DNA from: Paracoccaceae bacterium
Lineage (GTDB): Bacteria; Pseudomonadota; Alphaproteobacteria; Rhodobacterales; Rhodobacteraceae
DNA: 8,990 nt
Reading direction: 5' to 3'
Assembly (NCBI GenBank): GCA_020832725.1
Contig: JAFIEC010000068.1
Location: 1-8,990, forward strand
Shown here piece by piece: positions 1 through 6,059 of this stretch. The translations under genes and the position numbers were made by a program. The notes below the pieces were generated by a model that worked only from the letters and a program-made list of their open reading frames with translations, was not told the DNA's origin and ran no database searches. Position 1 is the stretch's first letter; every line of letters starts with the position of its first letter.

Positions 1-668
1 TGTCGGGCGGCACCGGTTCGGGCAAGACCACCACGCTGAATGCTCTGTCGTCGTTCATCGACAATTCCGAGCGGATCCTGACCATCGAGGACACCGCCGA
101 ACTGCAGCTGCAGCAGACCCATGTCGGCCGGATGGAATCCAAGCCAGCCAACGAGGAGGGGCGCGGGGCCGTGACCCAGCGCGACTGTCTGCGCAACGCC
201 CTTCGGATGCGGCCTGACCGGATCATCGTGGGCGAGACCCGCGGCGAGGAGGTCATTGACATGCTGCAGGCGATGAACACCGGCCACGACGGCTCGATGA
301 CCACGATCCACGCCAACTCGGCCCGCGACGGCGTCAGCCGCCTCGAGAACATGATCGCCATGGCGGGCATCGACATGCCGATCAAGGCGATCCGCCAGCA
401 GATCGCCAGCGCGGTCAACCTGATCGTGCAGGCCTCCCGTCTTCAGGACGGCTCCCGCCGGATGGTCTCGATCACCGAGATCACGGGCATGGAGGGCGAA
501 GTCATCTCGATGCAGGAGATCTTCCGCTTCAAGCGCGAGGGCCTGGCCCCCGACGGCAAGATCATCGGTCGCTTTGTCCCCACCGGCATCCGCTCTCACT
601 ATGCCGACCGGTTCAAGCAATGGGGCTATGATCTGCCGCCCAGCATCTACACCGACACGGGGGCATGA
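1..668 (+). CDS. cpaF: CpaF/TadA, Flp pilus assembly ATPase (C-terminal part, 5' end outside window)
   Basis: This is the hexameric secretion ATPase of the Tad/Flp (type IVc) pilus, a GspE/VirB11-like cytoplasmic motor that works on the TadB/TadC platform. Only the last 221 residues are present, and the reading frame is open from base 3 with no start codon inside. Visible in order are the Walker A loop GGTGSGKT (visible residues 2-9), the aspartate box ILTIEDTAE (25-33), the Walker B region DRIIVGE (72-78) and the histidine box TGHDGSMTTIHANS (93-106). These motifs are characteristic of CpaF rather than of PilT/PilB. Family members are usually about 450-500 residues, so roughly half the protein lies upstream. 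The ATG at base 132 is internal, because it falls after Walker A. The stop lies 4 bp before tadB, which suggests one operon. Family assignment is secure. Confidence 0.96.
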   Translation, partial: SGGTGSGKTTTLNALSSFIDNSERILTIEDTAELQLQQTHVGRMESKPANEEGRGAVTQRDCLRNALRMRPDRIIVGETRGEEVIDMLQAMNTGHDGSMTTIHANSARDGVSRLENMIAMAGIDMPIKAIRQQIASAVNLIVQASRLQDGSRRMVSITEITGMEGEVISMQEIFRFKREGLAPDGKIIGRFVPTGIRSHYADRFKQWGYDLPPSIYTDTGA

Positions 669-672
669 GCGC

Positions 673-1635
673 ATGGGCGCCGAGCCGATCATCTATGCCG
701 TAACCTTCATCGCAGTCCTGCTGCTGGTCGAGGGCCTCTATCTGGTGGCCTTCGGCAAGTCGATCAGCATGAACAGCCGGGTCAACCGCCGTATCGACCT
801 GCTGGAAAAGGGCAATGCGCGCGAAGAAGTGCTGGAGAAGCTCCGCAAGGAACGCGACCAGCACCGCGAAGGGCCGATGATCCCGATCTACTCGATGATC
901 ACCGACCGCGCAGCCAAGGCCAACATCGCGTTCACCCCGGGCCAGCTGTTCGGGATCATGGTCCTGGTCGCTGTCCTGGCCTTTGTCGCGCTGACGCTCG
1001 GGACCGAAGCGGAGCTTCATATCCGCCTGGGCGTGTCCGTCGTGATCGGGGGCGGGGCGGTCTTCACCTGGGTGAATTCCAAGGCGAACAAGCGCATGAA
1101 GCTGATCGAGGAGCAGCTGCCGGATGCGGTCGAGTTGATGGTCCGCTCGCTTCGGGTGGGCCACCCGTTCATCAACGCAGTCAACATCGTGGCCCAGGAG
1201 GTACCCGACCCGCTGGGCACAGAGTTCGGCATGATCGCCGATGAGGCCGCCTATGGCATGAGCGTTTCGGAATCGCTCAAGGCCATGGCAGAGCGGATCG
1301 GCATTCAGGACCTGCGCTTTCTGGCGGTTGCGGTGACGATCCAGCAGCAGTCGGGGGGCAACCTTGCCGAAATCCTTGAAGGGCTGGCCAAGGTGATCCG
1401 GGCGCGCTTCAAGCTGTTCCGCAGGGTCAAGGCCATCACGGCCGAGGCGAAATGGTCGGGCCTGTTCCTCTCGGGCTTTCCACTTGCCGCGATCGTCTTC
1501 ATCAACCTGATCGATCCGAATTACTACGACGACGTCAAGGAAACCGCCTACTTCATTCCCGGCATGATCGCCGTCGGCGTGTTCCTGGTGGTGAACGTCC
1601 TCTACATGAGGATGATGGTGAACATTAAGGTCTGA
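673..1635 (+). CDS. tadB: TadB, Flp pilus inner-membrane platform protein
   Basis: A type II secretion F (GspF-like) platform protein of the Tad pilus, 320 residues, which is normal for TadB. Hydrophobic segments lie at about residues 6-27, 92-111, 118-135, 263-280 and 293-313. The soluble T2SSF domain between the third and fourth starts with LPDAVELMVRSLRVG (149-163) and carries the family hallmark QQQSGGNLAEIL (224-235). A charged, probably helical stretch at 35-67 separates the first segment from the rest. The ATG was chosen because it lies 4 bp after the cpaF stop with a G-rich tract just upstream, and because the open frame before it (from 574) only reads through the cpaF 3' end out of frame. 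TadB is expected to pair with TadC in the membrane and to be driven by CpaF. The stop codon sits inside a perfect hairpin. Confidence 0.95.
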   Translation: MGAEPIIYAVTFIAVLLLVEGLYLVAFGKSISMNSRVNRRIDLLEKGNAREEVLEKLRKERDQHREGPMIPIYSMITDRAAKANIAFTPGQLFGIMVLVAVLAFVALTLGTEAELHIRLGVSVVIGGGAVFTWVNSKANKRMKLIEEQLPDAVELMVRSLRVGHPFINAVNIVAQEVPDPLGTEFGMIADEAAYGMSVSESLKAMAERIGIQDLRFLAVAVTIQQQSGGNLAEILEGLAKVIRARFKLFRRVKAITAEAKWSGLFLSGFPLAAIVFINLIDPNYYDDVKETAYFIPGMIAVGVFLVVNVLYMRMMVNIKV

Positions 1636-1650
1636 TCCGGGCATCAGACC
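1629..1650 (+). other. Perfect 8-bp stem-loop over the tadB stop codon
   Basis: The arms GGTCTGAT (1629-1636) and ATCAGACC (1643-1650) are exact reverse complements around the 6-base loop CCGGGC. The tadB TGA (1633-1635) is in the left arm. No run of T follows, so it is not a standard intrinsic terminator. An alternative weaker stem, CCGGG/CCCGG (1637-1641 and 1649-1653), would compete with it. It may act as an RNA processing, stability or attenuation element between tadB and tadC. That role is inference. Confidence 0.55.
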
Positions 1651-1676
1651 CGGCACGGCCAGAGGCGGAGGAAAAT

Positions 1677-2678
1677 GTGATCGGCCAGTTCCTGGAGAAC
1701 CTGACAACCACCTTCGGGCCCATGGGCCCGTGGATGGCGCTGGGCGTGGTGGGGGCCATCGCAGCCGCCGCGGTTCTCCCGCTCATGATCTCACGCCAGC
1801 CCGACCCGCTGGACAAGCTCAAGGCCGCTGCGGCGGCGCCGGCGCGGGGGGCGGGCGGTGCCGGCGCACAGGGCACCCGCGGGCCAGTGGTCAAGCTGCG
1901 GGCCGAAAGCGGGCCGAAGAAGCTGGAGCGCTTTGCCCATTTCCTCGAGCCCCAGAACCAGGAGGAGCTGAGTGCTGCACGGCTGAAGCTGCTGCAGGCG
2001 GGCTATCGGTCGCGCGATTCCGTGCGCACATTCCATCTTGCACAGATGGTGCTCGGCGTCGGGCTGATGCTTCTCGGGATGCTCTATGCCCTCGTTACCG
2101 CGGGCGACCAGATGGAGATGCAGACGCTTGCCCTTGCCGTGGTCATGCCCGGTGCCATCGGCTATTATCTGCCCACCTATTGGGTGGAGCGTCGGCGCCA
2201 GACCCGGCAGGAGGAAATTACAAACGGCTTTCCCGACAGCCTCGACCTGATGCTTGTCTGCGTCGAGGCGGGCCAATCACTCGATCAGTCGATCATCCGC
2301 GTCGCCGAGGAGATCCGCACCAGCTATCCGGCTCTGTCCGACGAATACGAGATCGTGGCCTGGGAGATCAAGGCAGGCAAGGACAAGGTCAACGTCCTGC
2401 GCGACATGGCCGAGCGCTGCGGTGTGACCGACATCTCCTCCTTTACCACGGTGCTGATCCAGTCGGCCACCTTTGGCACGTCCATCGCCGACGCGCTGCG
2501 GGTCTATGCCGCCGAGATGCGCGACAAGAGGGTGATGCGGGCCGAGGAAAAGGCCAACGTCCTGCCGACCAAGCTGACACTGGGCACGATGATGTTTACC
2601 GTGCCGCCATTGCTGATTATCCTGATCGGGCCGTCCGTGCACAACATCGTCGAGGTGTTGGGGAATGGCGGCCTGTAG
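1677..2678 (+). CDS. tadC: TadC, Flp pilus inner-membrane platform protein
   Basis: The second GspF-like platform protein of the Tad machine, 333 residues, typical for TadC. Hydrophobic segments lie at about residues 18-38, 121-142, 150-170 and 303-325. The T2SSF domain starts near FPDSLDLMLVCVEAGQSLD (185-203) and includes SSFTTVLIQSATFGTSIADAL (from 254) and the conserved EEKANVLPTKL region (290-300). An Ala/Gly-rich linker at about 49-69 joins the first membrane segment to the rest and looks flexible. The start is GTG at 1677, preceded by a strong GGAGG (1667-1671) with 5-base spacing. The ATG overlapping it at 1675 reads straight into TGA and is not used. A later in-frame ATG at residue 16 has no ribosome binding site. 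TadC is expected to form a heteromeric platform with TadB. Confidence 0.95.
   Translation: MIGQFLENLTTTFGPMGPWMALGVVGAIAAAAVLPLMISRQPDPLDKLKAAAAAPARGAGGAGAQGTRGPVVKLRAESGPKKLERFAHFLEPQNQEELSAARLKLLQAGYRSRDSVRTFHLAQMVLGVGLMLLGMLYALVTAGDQMEMQTLALAVVMPGAIGYYLPTYWVERRRQTRQEEITNGFPDSLDLMLVCVEAGQSLDQSIIRVAEEIRTSYPALSDEYEIVAWEIKAGKDKVNVLRDMAERCGVTDISSFTTVLIQSATFGTSIADALRVYAAEMRDKRVMRAEEKANVLPTKLTLGTMMFTVPPLLIILIGPSVHNIVEVLGNGGL
1715..1730. repeat. 16-bp perfect palindrome inside tadC
   Basis: CGGGCCCATGGGCCCG equals its own reverse complement with no spacer. It lies in the coding sequence for the Gly-Pro-Met-Gly-Pro stretch at the start of the first TadC membrane segment, so Gly and Pro codons alone can produce it. 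No function is assumed. Confidence 0.6.
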
Positions 2679-2686
2679 GAGCCATA

Positions 2687-3274
2687 ATGCCGCCCCGTCC
2701 GGGCCTGTTACTTGCCGCGACAATCATGCTTGCCCTGTCGGCCTGCCAGGCGGCGGGCCCTGAACGCCTGTCCGGTGACCGGCTTGGCCCGCCCGCCCCT
2801 GCCGGAACCCCCGTGGTCAGCGAGGCGGTGGACGGGCTGATCGTGGGCCACAGGCTGATGGCGGCGGGCGAATACGAACTGGCCCTGCGCGCCTATCAGC
2901 GCCGCGCATCGCAGTCCGGGATCGATGCCGACGTCCTTTCGGCCATGGGGTCGGCAAATCTCAAGCTGGGTCGCCTGGGCCAGGCACAGAACCTGCTGGA
3001 TGCCGCCATCCGCGAGGAACCTCAATTCGTGGCCGCCATCAACAATCTGGGCGTGGTCCTGATGGAGACCGGGCGGTTCGGCGAGGCCCGCAGCGCATTT
3101 CGCGCGGCCTTTGCCCTCGACAACGGAAATTCCGAGGAAATCCGCCAGAATCTTGCCTTGGCTATCGCAAAAAGCGAAAACAATGCGTATAGTTCCGATC
3201 CAGAGGCAGACAATACCTTCCGGCTGGTCCGGCGCGGCAACGGGCGCTTCCTGCTCCTGAGCACGCCGGACTGA
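2687..3274 (+). CDS. tadD: TadD-like TPR lipoprotein (first of two)
   Basis: A 195-residue predicted lipoprotein with tetratricopeptide repeats. A short signal peptide ends in the lipobox L17-S-A-C20, followed by a Pro/Gly-rich linker (about 29-43). Three TPR units follow at about 50-77, 82-113 and 114-147, the third with the typical NNLGVVLMETGRFGEA pattern. A polar tail follows from 163. The residue after the lipid-bearing Cys is Gln, compatible with outer-membrane sorting. The start is set by AGGAG overlapping the tadC TAG stop, with 5-base spacing. The open frame upstream of it (from 1730) is only an alternative frame of tadC. In Tad loci TadD follows TadC and is thought to help secretin or machine assembly. 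Position favours TadD here, but the longer TPR lipoprotein next door could be the orthologue instead. Confidence 0.88.
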   Translation: MPPRPGLLLAATIMLALSACQAAGPERLSGDRLGPPAPAGTPVVSEAVDGLIVGHRLMAAGEYELALRAYQRRASQSGIDADVLSAMGSANLKLGRLGQAQNLLDAAIREEPQFVAAINNLGVVLMETGRFGEARSAFRAAFALDNGNSEEIRQNLALAIAKSENNAYSSDPEADNTFRLVRRGNGRFLLLSTPD

Positions 3275-3306
3275 AACGGAAGACGGGCAGTAAGGATCAT
3301 TTCGGC

Positions 3307-4164
3307 ATGCGGCTGCAGTCGATGGGCTGGCTATGCGTTGCGGGCGCGTTCGCGCTTGCCGGGTGTGATGGCCCGGGGCGCGTTGATGCCGACAAGGCGC
3401 TCGATCCCCTCAATGTGATCGACGAAAGCAATCTGAGCGAGTTGATGCTGACCGTGGCCGACCCGGAAGAGGCCGTGGCCTATTTCCGTCGCGCAGCCAC
3501 CGAGCGCCCCGAGCGGACCGATCTCCAGCGGGGCCTTGCGCGATCGCTTGTCCGCGCCGGTCGGGCGACCGAGGCGATCCCCGTGTGGGAGCGTTTGGTG
3601 GAGGGGGCAGAGGCAACGCCCGAGGACAGGGTCTCCTTTGCCGGCGCTCTGATCCGGGACGGCGAATGGGACCGCGCCAAGACACAGCTTGATGCCGTGC
3701 CCCCCACCCATGAGACCTTTGAGCGTTATCGCCTCGAGGCGATGATCGCGGACATGAATCAGCAATGGGACCGGGCCGATTCCTTCTATGAAACAGCTGT
3801 CGGCCTGACGATGCGTCCTGCGGGTGTGCTGAACAACTGGGGGTTCTCCAAGCTCTCCCGGGGCGATCATGCGGCTGCCGAGCGGCTGTTCGTCGAGGCG
3901 CTGGGTCACGACCGGACGCTCTTTACCGCAAAGAACAACCTGGTCCTCGCACGGGGGGCGCAGCGGAACTACACCCTTCCCCTCATTCAGATGACGCAGA
4001 TCGAGCGGGCCGAGTTGCTACATACTCTGGCCCTGACCGCCGTCCGGCAGGGAGATGTGGCCGTCGGGCGCGGATTGCTCGAGGAGGCGATCGACAGCCA
4101 TCCCCGCCATTTCGAGGCAGCGGTGCGCAGCCTGCGCGCGCTCCAGAACAATGTCATTAACTGA
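3307..4164 (+). CDS. TPR lipoprotein of the Tad locus (second, TadD family)
   Basis: A 285-residue predicted lipoprotein. The signal peptide ends in the lipobox L17-A-G-C20, followed by Asp at +2. TPR-like helical repeats fill the rest: about 53-101 (EEAVAYFRRAATERP and TEAIPVWERLVEG), 105-130, 140-170, 173-206 (clearest unit, NNWGFSKLSRGDHAAAERLF) and 236-268. An AAGGA (3292-3296) lies 10 bases before the ATG. A second ATG at codon 6 would shorten the signal peptide and has no better ribosome binding site. It is not a simple copy of the preceding lipoprotein, since length, repeat number and sequence differ. In-tandem TPR lipoproteins after tadC suggest a scaffold pair for pilus or secretin assembly. 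The gene ends inside the start of the prepilin peptidase gene. Confidence 0.9.
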   Translation: MRLQSMGWLCVAGAFALAGCDGPGRVDADKALDPLNVIDESNLSELMLTVADPEEAVAYFRRAATERPERTDLQRGLARSLVRAGRATEAIPVWERLVEGAEATPEDRVSFAGALIRDGEWDRAKTQLDAVPPTHETFERYRLEAMIADMNQQWDRADSFYETAVGLTMRPAGVLNNWGFSKLSRGDHAAAERLFVEALGHDRTLFTAKNNLVLARGAQRNYTLPLIQMTQIERAELLHTLALTAVRQGDVAVGRGLLEEAIDSHPRHFEAAVRSLRALQNNVIN

Positions 4165-4666
4165 CATCGTCCTTGCAGACGGGGTCGCCAGCCTCGTCTT
4201 CCTGGTGCTCATGGCCCCGGTCTGCATCTGGGTGGCGTGGTCAGACATGAAGTCGATGCGCATACCGAATGCGGCCGTGGTGGCCACGTTCGCACTTTTC
4301 GTACTCTCGGGCCCCTTCGTTCTGCCACTGCAGGAATACGGGTGGCGCTTTGCCCATCTGGCGGTGGTCCTGCTGGCGGGTTTCGTGCTCAACATGATCG
4401 GTCAGGTGGGCGCGGGCGATGCCAAGTTCGCCGCCGCCATGGCCCCCTTTGTCGCGCTGGCGGATGCGTTTGCGGTGCTGTTCATCTTTGCCGCGATGCT
4501 GCTGGCGGCCTTTTCCACCCATCGGCTGTTTCGCCGCCTGCCCTTTGCGCGCGCCCTCGGGCCGGACTGGCGCTCGTGGGACATTCCCAAGGACTTTCCC
4601 ATGGGCTTTGCGCTCTCGGGCACATTGCTGGCCTATCTCGGCCTTGGTGCGGCCAGATTGCTCTGA
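4151..4666 (+). CDS. cpaA: Prepilin peptidase, CpaA/TadV type (A24 family)
   Basis: An integral-membrane aspartyl protease expected to cleave the leader of Flp prepilin and the pseudopilins before assembly. It is 171 residues, normal for the short CpaA/TadV class, which lacks the N-terminal methyltransferase domain of PilD. Both catalytic aspartates are present: D32 in SDMKSMRIPN (31-40) and D90 in VGAGDAKF (86-93). Hydrophobic segments lie at about 12-30, 41-58, 66-82, 93-122 and 150-170. The ATG at 4151 overlaps the end of the preceding lipoprotein gene by 14 bp and has only a weak ribosome binding site (CCAGAAC), so translation is probably coupled. The open frame extends to 4055, but that part would be a non-membrane extension read out of frame through the lipoprotein gene. 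Confidence 0.93.
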   Translation: MSLTDIVLADGVASLVFLVLMAPVCIWVAWSDMKSMRIPNAAVVATFALFVLSGPFVLPLQEYGWRFAHLAVVLLAGFVLNMIGQVGAGDAKFAAAMAPFVALADAFAVLFIFAAMLLAAFSTHRLFRRLPFARALGPDWRSWDIPKDFPMGFALSGTLLAYLGLGAARLL

Positions 4667-4672
4667 CAGGCG

Positions 4673-4690
4673 GGGGACCAGTTAGTCCCC
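4673..4690 (+). other. GC hairpin just before the AAA ATPase ribosome binding site
   Basis: GGGGAC (4673-4678) and GTCCCC (4685-4690) form a perfect 6-bp stem around the loop CAGTTA. It ends directly against the GGAG ribosome binding site (4691-4694) of the AAA ATPase gene. No T-run follows, so termination by this element alone is unlikely. It could modulate translation of the ATPase or mark an mRNA processing point. Chance is possible at this GC content. Confidence 0.4.
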
Positions 4691-4701
4691 GGAGCTTGTT
4701 C

Positions 4702-5997
4702 ATGAACGCACCCGCCCGGCTTGCCCATCCCGCCCCGCCGCGCAGCCTCGACGAGGTCGGCCTGCACCCGGTGATGATGCGCGACCTGCTTCTCAAGACG
4801 GTCTTTCGGCGCGCGCTCTCCTGCGTTTCCGAGATTGCAGCGGCACTGAGCCTGCCGATACCTCTGACCCAGGAATTGCTGGACATGGCCCGCGCCCAGA
4901 AGTTGCTGGAGGCGACCGGCTCGATCAGCCCCACCTCATCGGGTGAAATGGGCTATCAGCTCACCGAAATGGGCCGGGCCCGCGCCATCGATGCGCTGTC
5001 GCAATCCGAATATTACGGCGCAATGCCCGTGCCGCTGGAGGCCTTCCGCGCCCAGGTGCGGCGGCAATCTGTGCGCTCGCTCCACATCACGCCCGCCATG
5101 CTGGAAGGTGCGATGCAGCATCTCATCCTGCCCGACGGCTTTCTGGCGGCCCTTGGCCCGGCCGTGGCCTCGGGACGCTCGATCCTGCTCTACGGTCCGC
5201 CCGGAAACGGCAAGTCCTCCATCTCCAACGGCATCCGCGACGCACTCGGAGACACGATCTTCGTACCCCATGCCATCTCCTATGCGGGACAGGTCATCAC
5301 CATGTTCGACCCGGTGGTGCATACGCCCGTCCCCTGCGAGGAGACCCACAGCAACCCGTTGCGCCGTGGCGGAGGCATGCATGACCCGCGCTATGTGCAA
5401 TGCCGCCGGCCCACGGTGATCACCGGCGGAGAGCTGACCCTCGACATGCTCGATCTCAACTACAATGCCACGGCGCGCACGTATCAGGCCTCCCTCCAGC
5501 TCAAGGCGGCGGGCGGGGTATTCATCGTGGACGACCTGGGCCGACAGGCGGAATCTCCCCAGGCGCTGATCAACCGCTGGATCGTGCCAATGGAGGCAGG
5601 ATACGATATCCTGTCGCTGCAATCGGGCGAGAAGTTCGAGGTGCCCTTCGACACGTTGGTGATCTTCTCCACCAACTTTCATCCCAACGCGATGTTCGAC
5701 GACGCCGCCCTGCGCCGGATCTTCTTCAAGATAAAGATCGACGGGCCCTCGCGTGAGCAGTTCCTGCGCATCTTCGCACTGGTCGCCAAGGCCAAGGGCG
5801 TCCCGCTGGACGAGGCGGCTCTGGTACATCTGATGAAGCGGAAATACCCCGAGGTCGAGAACCGCTTCGCCAATTTCCACGGGCCCTTCCTGATCGACCA
5901 GATGAAGGCCGTCTGTGCCTGGCGCGGAGAGCCCCCGCACATGAGCCCGGAACTTGTCGATCTGGCATGGGCCAACCTCTTTGTCAGCGGGGACTGA
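4702..5997 (+). CDS. Winged-helix-AAA+ ATPase attached to the Tad locus
   Basis: A 431-residue soluble AAA+ protein with no membrane segment. Residues about 16-100 look like a winged helix: helices around 25-70, then a beta-wing leading into YQLTEMGRARAIDAL (85-99), a pattern common in winged-helix proteins. The ATPase core has Walker A GPPGNGKS (165-172), Walker B VFIVDDLG (273-280, with two Asp), sensor 1 FSTN (322-325) and a candidate arginine finger in LRRIF (337-341). A C-terminal helical lid ends the protein. The start follows GGAG with 7-base spacing. The open frame from 4237 upstream is a shadow of the peptidase gene. Its position in the unit suggests a remodelling, chaperone or regulatory role in pilus assembly. 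I vaguely recall homologues being labelled a predicted chaperone-like ATPase of Flp pilus assembly, but cannot confirm it. It differs from CpaF and from the TadZ/CpaE ParA-like ATPase. Confidence 0.82.
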   Translation: MNAPARLAHPAPPRSLDEVGLHPVMMRDLLLKTVFRRALSCVSEIAAALSLPIPLTQELLDMARAQKLLEATGSISPTSSGEMGYQLTEMGRARAIDALSQSEYYGAMPVPLEAFRAQVRRQSVRSLHITPAMLEGAMQHLILPDGFLAALGPAVASGRSILLYGPPGNGKSSISNGIRDALGDTIFVPHAISYAGQVITMFDPVVHTPVPCEETHSNPLRRGGGMHDPRYVQCRRPTVITGGELTLDMLDLNYNATARTYQASLQLKAAGGVFIVDDLGRQAESPQALINRWIVPMEAGYDILSLQSGEKFEVPFDTLVIFSTNFHPNAMFDDAALRRIFFKIKIDGPSREQFLRIFALVAKAKGVPLDEAALVHLMKRKYPEVENRFANFHGPFLIDQMKAVCAWRGEPPHMSPELVDLAWANLFVSGD

Positions 5998-6059
5998 GCG
6001 GCTCGCTCTCGACGCGGGCGCGCGCCTCGGGCAAGGAGAGGCCAGCCCGGGAGAGAGCC

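Noticed and set aside
132..134. ATG at 132 as the start of cpaF
   Set aside because: The same frame is open upstream and encodes Walker A and the aspartate box, so the gene begins before the window.
1629..1653. Intrinsic terminator after tadB
   Set aside because: The hairpin is strong, but no T-run follows and tadC continues 24 bp later with a strong ribosome binding site.
613..1707. Long - strand open frame (364 codons) opposite tadB
   Set aside because: Rich in His, Asp and Arg with no domain logic, and fully antisense to a secure tadB. A typical codon-bias shadow in GC-rich DNA.
1730..2686. Upstream part of a 514-codon + frame running into the first TPR lipoprotein
   Set aside because: It is an alternative frame of tadC. 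The real start is the ATG at 2687 with AGGAG and a signal peptide right after it.
4237..4701. N-terminal extension of the AAA ATPase frame
   Set aside because: It overlaps the prepilin peptidase out of frame and has low-complexity Gly/Arg/Ala composition. The ATG at 4702 has its own ribosome binding site.
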